NCBI GenBank assembly: GCA_049366715.1
Contig: JBMNCQ010000094.1
Coordinates: 5,263 to 69,262 of the forward strand
DNA length: 64,000 nt
From: JBMNCQ01 sp049366715
GTDB taxonomy: Bacteria; Bacillota; Peptococcia; Peptococcales; BICA1-8
Direction: 5' to 3'
In this document: positions 50,914 to 58,449 of the stretch, in pieces
Numbering within the stretch: the first letter of the stretch is position 1
Layout of the letters: each line of letters begins with the position of its first letter
Program-made: the position numbers and the translations under genes
The notes under the pieces: generated by a model
What the model saw: the letters and a program-made list of their open reading frames with translations, nothing else
What the model was told of the DNA's origin: nothing
Database searches by the model: none

Positions 50914-52359
50914 TTACTCCCCTGCTACCTCATCCCCGGCTGCAATGCATAAAGCGGTACTGCCTTGATAAGGCTGTACGCCCGGTACCTCGGTTATTCC
51001 TCCGGTACCTGCCGGACCTGCCCCTGGGACACGGAATATTGTCACATCAAGAGGTTCAATTGCAATTTCTGTGGGTGCTTCTAATTGAGGAACCCACTCA
51101 TAAGGAACACGATATGCCCGGTATACCATATTCATTTTCATTTGTTTCCCCCAGTACGGAGAAATATATTCCCAAACCAATTCATGGTGGGAAGTAACTT
51201 CAAAAATACGTCCTCCGGAACCCTCAGTAATCAAAGTATTTCCGTTGGGCAATCTCTGAGCACCGCTTATAAAAGGACTATAAAAGCGGTTGGAATCAGG
51301 GGGATGGACTAATCCGGCTTCCACCGGGGTATACTGCCAGACAATCTTTAACGTAATGGGATCTATTTCCAAGACCCTGGAATAATCTCTAATTGCATTT
51401 TTAGCCCCTGTAGGTGCTCCCGGATTCGGGATGCCATAGCCTGCCCAGCCTCCGTTATCAAAAACCAGGATATTTCCTGCACCGGGGAGGCCTCTGGGAA
51501 TCATATGAACGTGGTGCTGACCGATAATCCAGCCTAATTTTTTTAATTCCTCACTGCTGTCATAATTAGGGCCTACTTTCCATACAACTTTTCCCGTTTC
51601 CTTAGAAATTACAGCCAGAATATTCGCTTCCCGGCCATCCCAGATAATGTTATCAGGGTGAAAACGTTCGTCACCGGCATCATACCACTTATTTGGTCCG
51701 AGAACCGACATCGAGTTAATATGCATCCAGTCACCCATGCCCCCCCCTGCGGAACGCATATTGGGGTTTCTGGCTAAAATATTTTTGGCGGCCTCATCAA
51801 ATCCATACTCAGCAAAATGGTCACTGCAAATCCATTCCCAGACAATATTCCCTTCCCAGTCAACTTCAATAATTGTATCATCCAGCAAAAGTTTGTCCGA
51901 AACTTTCGGGTTTTTTAAATTCTTATGGCAGAGTATTAACGTATTGCCTTTATCAACTTGAGGGTCCATACCAGGCACATAATAACCTACGGGATTCCCC
52001 TCACGCTGGTAGTCATGATGCTGTCTTGCCATCCATTGCGCTTCTTCACCGGGGTCCTCAATATACTCATATTGATTAAATTTCCAAACTATGTTTCCAT
52101 CCCAGTCAACCTGGACTAAATCAGTTTGGTCCTGCATACCGAAAGCATTATTTCTTAAGCCGGTATGACCTAAAACATATCCCCCCGGGAAAATTTTATT
52201 GGGGAACCCGTGTAATCCCTTCCATAGTTTGCGTTCATTACCATTCATGTCTACTAAAAGCGCTCCCAGCTCTTTTGCCTGGAAAATTGTGTATCCGCTC
52301 CAGCATTTTTCCGGATTATAAATTGTGGCTCCTGTTGGATATATACTTGGATATGACAT
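50914..52359 (-). CDS. Arylsulfotransferase (ASST)-family beta-propeller protein
   Basis: 481 residues with repeated propeller blades ending in hydrophobic-Trp motifs (IVWKFN, IVWEWI, VVWKVG, IVWQYTP, LVWEYIS). Family His clusters that could form the active site are RQHHDYQ, WMHINSMS and IGQHHVHMIPRG. Known ASSTs transfer sulfate between phenols via a histidine intermediate, usually in the periplasm; this one has no signal peptide and starts MSYPSIYPTG, so it appears cytoplasmic. Its C-terminal tail is Gly/Pro-rich. Likely cotranscribed with the SLC13 gene. The substrate is unknown and transferase activity is not assured. Confidence 0.82.
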   Translation of the reverse strand: MSYPSIYPTGATIYNPEKCWSGYTIFQAKELGALLVDMNGNERKLWKGLHGFPNKIFPGGYVLGHTGLRNNAFGMQDQTDLVQVDWDGNIVWKFNQYEYIEDPGEEAQWMARQHHDYQREGNPVGYYVPGMDPQVDKGNTLILCHKNLKNPKVSDKLLLDDTIIEVDWEGNIVWEWICSDHFAEYGFDEAAKNILARNPNMRSAGGGMGDWMHINSMSVLGPNKWYDAGDERFHPDNIIWDGREANILAVISKETGKVVWKVGPNYDSSEELKKLGWIIGQHHVHMIPRGLPGAGNILVFDNGGWAGYGIPNPGAPTGAKNAIRDYSRVLEIDPITLKIVWQYTPVEAGLVHPPDSNRFYSPFISGAQRLPNGNTLITEGSGGRIFEVTSHHELVWEYISPYWGKQMKMNMVYRAYRVPYEWVPQLEAPTEIAIEPLDVTIFRVPGAGPAGTGGITEVPGVQPYQGSTALCIAAGDEVAGE

Positions 52360-52674
52360 CTGATCTCCCCTTTTAAGAATTTTTAGATAATTTCCACAAA
52401 ATCTTCGGTCTGCAAATTTATCTGCTTAGTCCGGCCTGCAGAAATTCTCCTATATATAAAATTATATTATATTATATTATCTATTTGCATTCGGTAGTTG
52501 CAGCTACAAAAATCATTAATAAATTTAAATGAATTATAGGACACTTAAAAATTTTTTATAATACGAGAAAAGCCAGAACCTTTTGGCTCCGACTTCTCTT
52601 TAAAACATCTTAGCAAATGACCTTTCATACACCGAATAAAGCAACGGACAAGAAGACGCTCCGTTTGTTTTGTT
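52360..52674 (-). other. Intergenic region between LarA-like and ASST-like genes
   Basis: 315 bp. It contains an imperfect terminator for the LarA-like gene at 52565-52598 (GAGAA..AGCC / GGCT..TTCTC) and a short ATATT tandem tract at about 52461-52482 (TTATA units). The promoter for the ASST-SLC13 pair should be here but I cannot define it. No coding sequence seen. Confidence 0.5.
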
Positions 52675-53943
52675 TTAATTATTTTCTTCAATGAAAACAA
52701 AATTGCCTTTATTATCAAATTTTATATCTTCCGGACCGCTGATCACAATTAAATCATTTCTATTTTTAAGTTGTTCGGCAAATGCAGTTGATAATTCTAA
52801 ATATTCCATGTGCAGGGTATCTTTGATATGAACTACCCTGGCTTTTTCAGTTCCTACTAAGCCTATTGTTTGCAGTGCCGCGGTCAGCATTTCTTTATCT
52901 GTTGGAAAATCCATCGGTAATCTTACTTTCTCCGGAACTAGACCTGTCAACCCGTTCGTATACATTACATGCTTATCTATTTTTTCTATTATTCTCGTGT
53001 TGCAAAAATCCGCGGCACCAATACCTAAAGCATTACCGTCAGTATCTTTTGTCAGATCGCTCACTAAAATGCGTTTAATACTGGGGATCTCCGGCTCCGG
53101 AGTAAACAAAGGAGCCATCATTCGGCCTGTTACATTGGTATCCATTCCTGTACCGCTGATATCTTTACCTATCTGGTCAACTATAAGTACATCGATGTAG
53201 TCAAAAGGTAATTTCGCAATAAATTCTTGAGCCTTTTTTAACAGCTCTTTTTCCTGCCTTTCGAATTCTGCCGGCAAAATTGCTTTTATTTCCGCAGTTT
53301 CGTCATATCCATTTTCAACTATACCTATCCCGCATAATATTGAGGTATTCCTTAACACAGTCTGTCCTACAGTATATATTATATGCCCGAGTCCGTATTC
53401 TACCGCCGCCTGGTGATAATACCGGGCCCCTTTATGCTTCCCAAGGCCGATGGTCATAATTTTATGAAGTCCGCTTTCAATCTCGCCGAAAAAATCCGTA
53501 TGGGGCTTAACTCTGTTCATCACCAATATGTGGTCGGCTTCACTGGCATATCTATCTAAGTATACTTTCAGCCCGTCAACAGTTTGGCCTATTTCCACAA
53601 CTTCCATAGTGGCTTTAATTGGTGCCCCGATATATTCCTCAGTTACCCCGTAATGAGCCAGCACATTAGCCTGCCCTTCCGGGGTAGCACCCCCATGACT
53701 CCCCATGGCAGGAATAATAAAAGGCTTCGCACCATAATTTTCCAGGCAGTGCACTACTTCTTTTGTTATAACATCTATATTTCTGACTCCCCTGCTTCCA
53801 ACGGTAATCGCGATGCTGTCTCCTTGGTTTATCTTATCTTGTATCCCTATCCCGCCTAGCTCCAAACGGATTTTTTCCGGGATACTATCTACTTTCCGAT
53901 CTGCCAGCTTCTGTCTTACTTTTAGCATTTTAGGAAAAATCAT
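52675..53943 (-). CDS. LarA-like (lactate racemase superfamily, DUF2088) protein
   Basis: 422 residues. An N-terminal DUF2088-type domain has AITVGSRGVRN and the conserved GSHGGATPEG; a second His-containing motif is NRVKPHTDFFGEIESGLHK. These correspond to the His residues around the nickel-pincer cofactor in LarA. Characterised members are lactate or other 2-hydroxyacid racemases/epimerases. The cofactor-making larB/C/E genes are not in this window. Starts at ATG 53943. Which hydroxyacid it acts on is unknown; a 2-hydroxyacid dehydrogenase lies nearby. Confidence 0.82.
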   Translation of the reverse strand: MIFPKMLKVRQKLADRKVDSIPEKIRLELGGIGIQDKINQGDSIAITVGSRGVRNIDVITKEVVHCLENYGAKPFIIPAMGSHGGATPEGQANVLAHYGVTEEYIGAPIKATMEVVEIGQTVDGLKVYLDRYASEADHILVMNRVKPHTDFFGEIESGLHKIMTIGLGKHKGARYYHQAAVEYGLGHIIYTVGQTVLRNTSILCGIGIVENGYDETAEIKAILPAEFERQEKELLKKAQEFIAKLPFDYIDVLIVDQIGKDISGTGMDTNVTGRMMAPLFTPEPEIPSIKRILVSDLTKDTDGNALGIGAADFCNTRIIEKIDKHVMYTNGLTGLVPEKVRLPMDFPTDKEMLTAALQTIGLVGTEKARVVHIKDTLHMEYLELSTAFAEQLKNRNDLIVISGPEDIKFDNKGNFVFIEENN

Positions 53944-53973
53944 TCATATACATCCTTTCTAATCCTTTAAAGA

Positions 53974-53995
53974 AAGCGGGGTTTCCACCCCGCTT
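53974..53995 (-). terminator. Hairpin between the Nramp-like and LarA-like genes
   Basis: Perfect 8-bp GC-rich stem AAGCGGGG / CCCCGCTT with a 6-nt loop; weak T tract, so it may be a partial terminator within an operon. Confidence 0.6.
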
Positions 53996-54010
53996 CTTAA
54001 AATAAATTTT

Positions 54011-55411
54011 TTAACCAAGGAAGTAACTTGTTAAAACAAAACCGATGATCAAGATCCCGCTGGTCCCTAAAAGAGCAGTGCCAAATCCTCGCAAGGCAAG
54101 TTCCGGAGCGTCTTTCTTTAACTTACTTTCCAAAATGAAGGCAACGATTGCGGCAATAGGCAATGATAATGCCAATAGAAACTGGCCGACCAGAATTAAC
54201 TGAGTTGGAGCCGGGATTAAGAAATACATCAGCAGCATTACGGCCGGCCCTAAAAAGGTAAATAAACGCCTGATTTTAATTTTTTGCGAAATACTATCGT
54301 CTTTTATGAGTTTTCCTTTAAATAGCACATCACCAATTATTCTTGCAATACCTGCAGTGTTTACGGTGAAAGTTGTAAATAAAATTGCTATGGAAGCAAT
54401 CATAAATATCGTTCTTGTCCATGGTCCTACCGATTCTGTATAGATACTGCTGATGGTTTCAATTACCTCGAAACCGGCAGGAACTTTACCCATTACATGC
54501 AAAACAGCCGCACCAAGGATATAAAAAGCAACGGTTACAATGATTACAAGGATACTACCGGCAATAATGTCAGCACGCATTACTTTAATCCAGCCATTTG
54601 CTCTTTCATTAAATCCCCGGCTCTTTCTAGGTCCTGCCCATGCGGCATATCCTTTACCTTTAACCCAGTAGGTATATGTTAATATTTCATTTGCAGTAAT
54701 ACCTGTTGCTCCGAAAACCGCCAAAGCCACAAACCAGCCTTCAGGAGGAAATGAGAAAGTGAACCCTGAGGCTAAATCAGCTGCACGATAAGCATAGGGT
54801 GTAGATTGGATAAGAAAGAAAGCAATTGCTACGGTTATTAATGAAAAAATCCCGACAAGAACTATCGTAACTTTTTCTAAATCATCATAAATTCCCCTTA
54901 TTAAAAGGAGTACACCAATTATAGATATTATGAGTCCCCAGAAATTCGGATTACCGAAACCCAAAAGTCCCTGTACTGCCAGACCCATAACACCGACGAT
55001 TCCTGCCATATTAACAAGCAGGGAAAGTAATAAAAATCCGGCCCACCACACAGCCCAGGAGGCAGTTCCAACTTTTCCGGGAACCTCGTCAAGAACATCC
55101 ATCAGGCCTTTTCCGGTATAAATAACATAACGGGCCATCAACTCCTGAAGCGTCGCCTTAAGAATTACTCCTATGACCAGCATCCACAGCAAAACAAAGC
55201 CGATTTTAGCTCCTAAAATAGTAGTAGAAATAAGTTCTCCGGACCCTACTGTTGCCCCCATAATGACAAAAGACGGGCCAAAAAATTTAATCGTTTCCCG
55301 CCAGCTTTTCGGCGGTTCTTTAATATCCTCTTCTGTACGTTCCCGGATTTCATAATCTTCACGCAAATATTCAGGTAATTGTTCCTGATTTATTTCCGGT
55401 CTGATCTCCAT
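54011..55411 (-). CDS. Nramp-superfamily transporter lacking canonical metal motifs
   Basis: 466 residues with about 11-12 hydrophobic segments. Helix 1 reads FGPSFVIMGATVGSGELIST where true Mn/Fe transporters have DPGN, and helix 6 reads AVFGATGITANEILTY where they have MPH. So the fold is Nramp-like but the classical divalent-metal site is missing; related non-canonical clades carry other substrates such as Mg or organic solutes. A soluble, charged N-terminus precedes helix 1. First of the codirectional genes Nramp-like, LarA-like, ASST-like, SLC13. Confidence 0.8.
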   Translation of the reverse strand: MEIRPEINQEQLPEYLREDYEIRERTEEDIKEPPKSWRETIKFFGPSFVIMGATVGSGELISTTILGAKIGFVLLWMLVIGVILKATLQELMARYVIYTGKGLMDVLDEVPGKVGTASWAVWWAGFLLLSLLVNMAGIVGVMGLAVQGLLGFGNPNFWGLIISIIGVLLLIRGIYDDLEKVTIVLVGIFSLITVAIAFFLIQSTPYAYRAADLASGFTFSFPPEGWFVALAVFGATGITANEILTYTYWVKGKGYAAWAGPRKSRGFNERANGWIKVMRADIIAGSILVIIVTVAFYILGAAVLHVMGKVPAGFEVIETISSIYTESVGPWTRTIFMIASIAILFTTFTVNTAGIARIIGDVLFKGKLIKDDSISQKIKIRRLFTFLGPAVMLLMYFLIPAPTQLILVGQFLLALSLPIAAIVAFILESKLKKDAPELALRGFGTALLGTSGILIIGFVLTSYFLG

Positions 55412-55510
55412 AACTTCAACCCCTTTCCTTGTTTTTTTAATTTAATAAACAATTTGTAATTTTTAGTTAATTGGATCGTTGAATCACCTCCTTCATGTCA
55501 AATAGAATTG

Positions 55511-55576
55511 TCAGACCTCCTTTCCTTTCAAAAAAACACAAATGCTTTTATTAGTTATTTTCTGGAATTTTTTCAT
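55511..55576 (-). CDS. Putative small leader ORF
   Basis: A 21-codon frame (MKKFQKITNKSICVFLKGKEV) starting at 55576, 3 nt after a strong TTGGAGGT site; two further Shine-Dalgarno-like stretches follow on the minus strand (AAAGGAGGTC and AAGGAGGTGA) before the Nramp-like gene. May be a leader peptide or chance. Its length and lack of homology keep confidence low. Confidence 0.3.
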   Translation of the reverse strand: MKKFQKITNKSICVFLKGKEV

Positions 55577-55650
55577 AATACCTCCAAAGAACTTTGTCAT
55601 AAAATACAATTTTTTTGCTAATATATTCATCTCCCATTTGTATTAATAAT

Positions 55651-55943
55651 CTAGATTGCTCGGCAATGCTTATCCCCCTCTGACATCTGAGGCAGAGATC
55701 CGTTGCGGACCAGTTTCAGATGCTCCCGCTGTTGTTTAAGCTTCTGAGCGCATGATTTCCAGGCATATTTTATAGGATAAGGGCTTGCTCTCTGTTTCTC
55801 TGGGGAACTGATCAGACAACCGAAACGTCCGAGATCACTGAAAAAGTCAAATGTTTTTGATTTTCGGGATCTGAAGGCCGCATTTTACCGGGCTTATTTT
55901 TCAGAGAAGGTGTTTTCTCGGCATCGAAACGTCCCCTTGTCAT
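55651..55943 (-). pseudogene. Unidentified gene remnant in two frames
   Basis: The minus strand reads MTRGRFDAEKTPSLKNKPGK and on to a stop at 55812, starting from the ATG at 55943. In the next frame, open from 55884, it reads KTFDFFSDLGRFGCLISSPE, then KQRASPYPIKYAWKSCAQKL, to a stop at 55651. Both stretches look protein-like and overlap, as after a frameshift, and GGACGTTTCG occurs in both. I do not recognise the family; a mobile-element or exported-protein remnant is possible. The rest of 55412-55650 holds the small leader ORF and AT-rich sequence. Confidence 0.4.
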
Positions 55944-55947
55944 TACA

Positions 55948-55980
55948 AAAAAGGCCGGAGCCGTAGGGCTCTGGCCTTTT
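55948..55980 (-). terminator. Terminator of the cyclase-containing operon
   Basis: Stem AAAAGGCC(G)GAGCC / GG(G)CTC(T)GGCCTTTT-type, 14 bp with wobble, GTA loop, T run on the minus strand. Confidence 0.85.
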
Positions 55981-55998
55981 AAGTTAGTCTCCTATATA

Positions 55999-56769
55999 TT
56001 ATGAACAGTTAAGTAACGCTACTGCCCGACACCAGCCTGCTGTGGCCCCTACTAATTTAACGGGTAATGCTGATACAAGAAACCCATAAGGTTGGGGAAG
56101 ATCCTCTAAATGGCCCAGTTTTTCAATTTGGATATATTCCCGCTTCCGCCCATGCATATGGGATCCCCATAGCTCATTTTTATTACCGCTGCTGCGGTAT
56201 GCTTCAACCATTGCCTGCACCGGACGGTCCAGAGTCCAGGCATCAATACCAATACAACGGATACCCCGGTCCAAAAGCCAGTCCAGTCCTGCTATACCAA
56301 GTCCTGACTGCATGGCCAGGTAGGTTTCCGTATCCGTACCCCAGTATTTATCACAGCCGGTGTGGAGCAAAACAATATCACCGGGATTCAATTGATAATT
56401 TATCCGGACTAAAGCAGCCTCCATGTCTCCCGCTGTGATCTCCGCACCCGGCTCCTTATGCCGCATATCTAAAACAACTCCCGGCCCGAAACACCATTCC
56501 AAAGGAATCTGGTCAACGGACTTTGCAGGGTTCCCTGCACAGTAAGGTCCATAGTGTAAAGGAGCATCTATATGCGTTCCGGAATGACCGCTGCCGGAAA
56601 TGATATCGGTAGCCAGTGCCATCGAATTAGGAAAATCAGAGGCTTCCAGACCTGCCAGCTTAGCAAGCCTTTGGGCGCCGGCAGAGTGGTCTGAAAACTC
56701 TATTTTAGGCGGAAAGGGCTCAGTTCCGCCATTTTCATGGGGCATACTCAAATCAATTATTTTATACAT
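55999..56769 (-). CDS. Cyclase-family metal hydrolase (kynurenine-formamidase-like)
   Basis: 256 residues. The metal-binding signature HSGTHIDAPLHYG (HxGTHxDxP) lies near residues 61-73, with LLHTGCDKYW and IGIDAWTLDRP further on, as in the cyclase/formamidase family that hydrolyses amides, lactams or cyclic ketones. Last gene of a minus-strand run beginning at the FCD-GntR gene; 54 bp after the HMGL-like gene. Probably acts on an intermediate of that pathway; substrate unknown. Confidence 0.88.
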   Translation of the reverse strand: MYKIIDLSMPHENGGTEPFPPKIEFSDHSAGAQRLAKLAGLEASDFPNSMALATDIISGSGHSGTHIDAPLHYGPYCAGNPAKSVDQIPLEWCFGPGVVLDMRHKEPGAEITAGDMEAALVRINYQLNPGDIVLLHTGCDKYWGTDTETYLAMQSGLGIAGLDWLLDRGIRCIGIDAWTLDRPVQAMVEAYRSSGNKNELWGSHMHGRKREYIQIEKLGHLEDLPQPYGFLVSALPVKLVGATAGWCRAVALLNCS

Positions 56770-56823
56770 TTTTCATACCTCCCCTTTTCCGGTATATCTT
56801 ATTCAAAGAAAGAAGCTGTAATG

Positions 56824-58032
56824 TCAGCGGTATTTTTCTACTATAGCGATAAATTCCTCTGAGGTCAGGAGTCCCCTTTTTTCCTCACCCTTGTATTTCA
56901 CTTCATTGACTATCTCAGCCACCGCCTCATCAGCAACCTGAATATTTAATTTGTCAAGATAATACTCCACAGAAGCTTTACCGCTTTTCTTACCTAAGAC
57001 AATATCACCAATCCGCCCGAAATATTGCGGGTCGGTGGCAAACATCGCTAAAGGTTCTTTCAGCACCAGATCCACGCCAATACCGGATTCCCTGGTATAG
57101 TTGCGCTTACCGGCCACAGGCTTGTTGGCGGCTAAAGGGACTCCTGAAATATTTTCTACCAGTTCACACAGTTCCATTATCTTATCTAATCTATAAGCAT
57201 TGTCGGTCCCCAGGAGAATTTTTAAACTTACCATTAATTCTTCGGCTGCCGCATTTCCCGTTCTTTCACCTAACCCATTAACGCAGGAATGAACAACTTC
57301 TGCTCCTGCAGCCACACCTGCCAGCTCTGTAGCTACGGCCATTCCGAAATCATTATGTGTATGAACCTCCACAGGCAGCCCGCCTGTTATTTTTTTCATC
57401 TTCCGTACCAAGAACTCAATAGTCTGGGGAAGGGCACAGCCCATTGTATCAACAACTCCAACGGAATGGGGAGCCGAGTTCTCCATGATACCGGCCATTA
57501 ATTGGGTAATGTCTTCTTCCCTGGCCCGGGTAGTATCATAAGGAAAATAAACTACGTAAAGACCCTGGCTTTTAGCATAGTTTATGCAGTCAATACTTTT
57601 TTCCAGAACATTTTCCCAAGTCCATTTAAACTGATATTTGAGCTTAGGATAACCAATGGGAACTTCAATCACAACGCCATGGGCCCCGCACTCCACAGCC
57701 ATATCAATATCTTTTTGCATAGCCCGGGCAAATGTAAATATCCTGGCTTGCAGATTTCTTTTGCAAATTGCTTTTATCGCCTCATAATCAGCTTTGGAAA
57801 CAGCCGGCATCCCTGCCTCTATGCGCTCTATTCCAACCTCGTCAAGCTTTTCAGCAATCCTGATTTTATCCTCTACAGTAAAAACAACACCTGGTGTCTG
57901 TTCCCCGTCACGTAAAGTCGCATCATGTATCTCTATCTTATCAGCCTTTTTTATAAACTGCAGCACATCGGCATCTTCATTATAAAGACTAGCCCACCAG
58001 GCATTCTGTTTGTAGTAGTTACCTTGCTTCAC
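56824..58032 (-). CDS. HMGL-like/homocitrate-synthase-type DRE-TIM enzyme
   Basis: 402 residues. DRE-TIM motif HDATLRDGEQTPGVVF (near 35-50) and the metal-binding HTHNDFGMAVA, NGLGERTGNAA; these are shared by isopropylmalate, homocitrate and citramalate synthases and HMG-CoA lyase. There is no C-terminal LeuA regulatory domain, so it is nearest to NifV/homocitrate-synthase-like proteins. GTG start with a GGAGG site. In this context it might run as a condensing enzyme or a lyase (undetermined). Confidence 0.88.
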   Translation of the reverse strand: MKQGNYYKQNAWWASLYNEDADVLQFIKKADKIEIHDATLRDGEQTPGVVFTVEDKIRIAEKLDEVGIERIEAGMPAVSKADYEAIKAICKRNLQARIFTFARAMQKDIDMAVECGAHGVVIEVPIGYPKLKYQFKWTWENVLEKSIDCINYAKSQGLYVVYFPYDTTRAREEDITQLMAGIMENSAPHSVGVVDTMGCALPQTIEFLVRKMKKITGGLPVEVHTHNDFGMAVATELAGVAAGAEVVHSCVNGLGERTGNAAAEELMVSLKILLGTDNAYRLDKIMELCELVENISGVPLAANKPVAGKRNYTRESGIGVDLVLKEPLAMFATDPQYFGRIGDIVLGKKSGKASVEYYLDKLNIQVADEAVAEIVNEVKYKGEEKRGLLTSEEFIAIVEKYR

Positions 58033-58058
58033 AATAATTACCTCCTCTGTTAACCATA

Positions 58059-58172
58059 TCAGACTGGATTATTTATTTTGACTTGGTTAATAGCGCCTTT
58101 AATGGCTTTGACATATTTCTGTTGCTTATCAGCTTCCCACTGATCTCAAACTGCTTTATTCAGCAGCTCCAT
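58059..58172 (-). pseudogene. Short ORF with an internal TGA, origin unclear
   Basis: From ATG 58172 the frame reads MELLNKAV, TGA (58146-58148), then DQWEADKQQKYVKAIKGAIN QVK... to a stop at 58059. Without the TGA it would be a 37-residue helical peptide. There is no ribosome binding site. It could be a gene remnant lying between the HMGL-like and ferredoxin genes, or chance. Selenocysteine is not supported because no convincing SECIS stem was identified. Confidence 0.25.
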
Positions 58173-58226
58173 ATTTTACAATAAATCGGTCTATTGCAAA
58201 TCCCCGCAGTTTTCTTAATGAACAAA

Positions 58227-58427
58227 CTATAACATATATACCGGGAACTTGATTTCAATTGCATTCTCAGGACAGTCAATACGACAGCTCCCGCAATGCC
58301 AGCATTCTGAAGGATATGCTATTACAGGTATTTTCTTCTCCTGGTCAAAAGCTATAATATCCCCCGGGCACCTATTAACACATAACTTACACCGGGTGCA
58401 TAATTCATATTTGATTAAGGGTGGCAA
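58227..58427 (-). CDS. Two-cluster 4Fe-4S ferredoxin, AprB-like
   Basis: 66 residues with two CxxCxxCxxxCP motifs: CTRCKLCVNRCPGD and CWHCGSCRIDCPEN. The second, with ECWHCGSCRIDCP and AIEIKFP after it, resembles the electron-entry domain of adenylylsulfate reductase beta subunit (AprB), but the C-terminal AprB tail is missing. It lies 22 bp after the AprA-like flavoprotein gene and is presumably its electron partner. Confidence 0.88.
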   Translation of the reverse strand: MPPLIKYELCTRCKLCVNRCPGDIIAFDQEKKIPVIAYPSECWHCGSCRIDCPENAIEIKFPVYML

Positions 58428-58449
58428 CTTAATTCACCTGCCTAATAAA

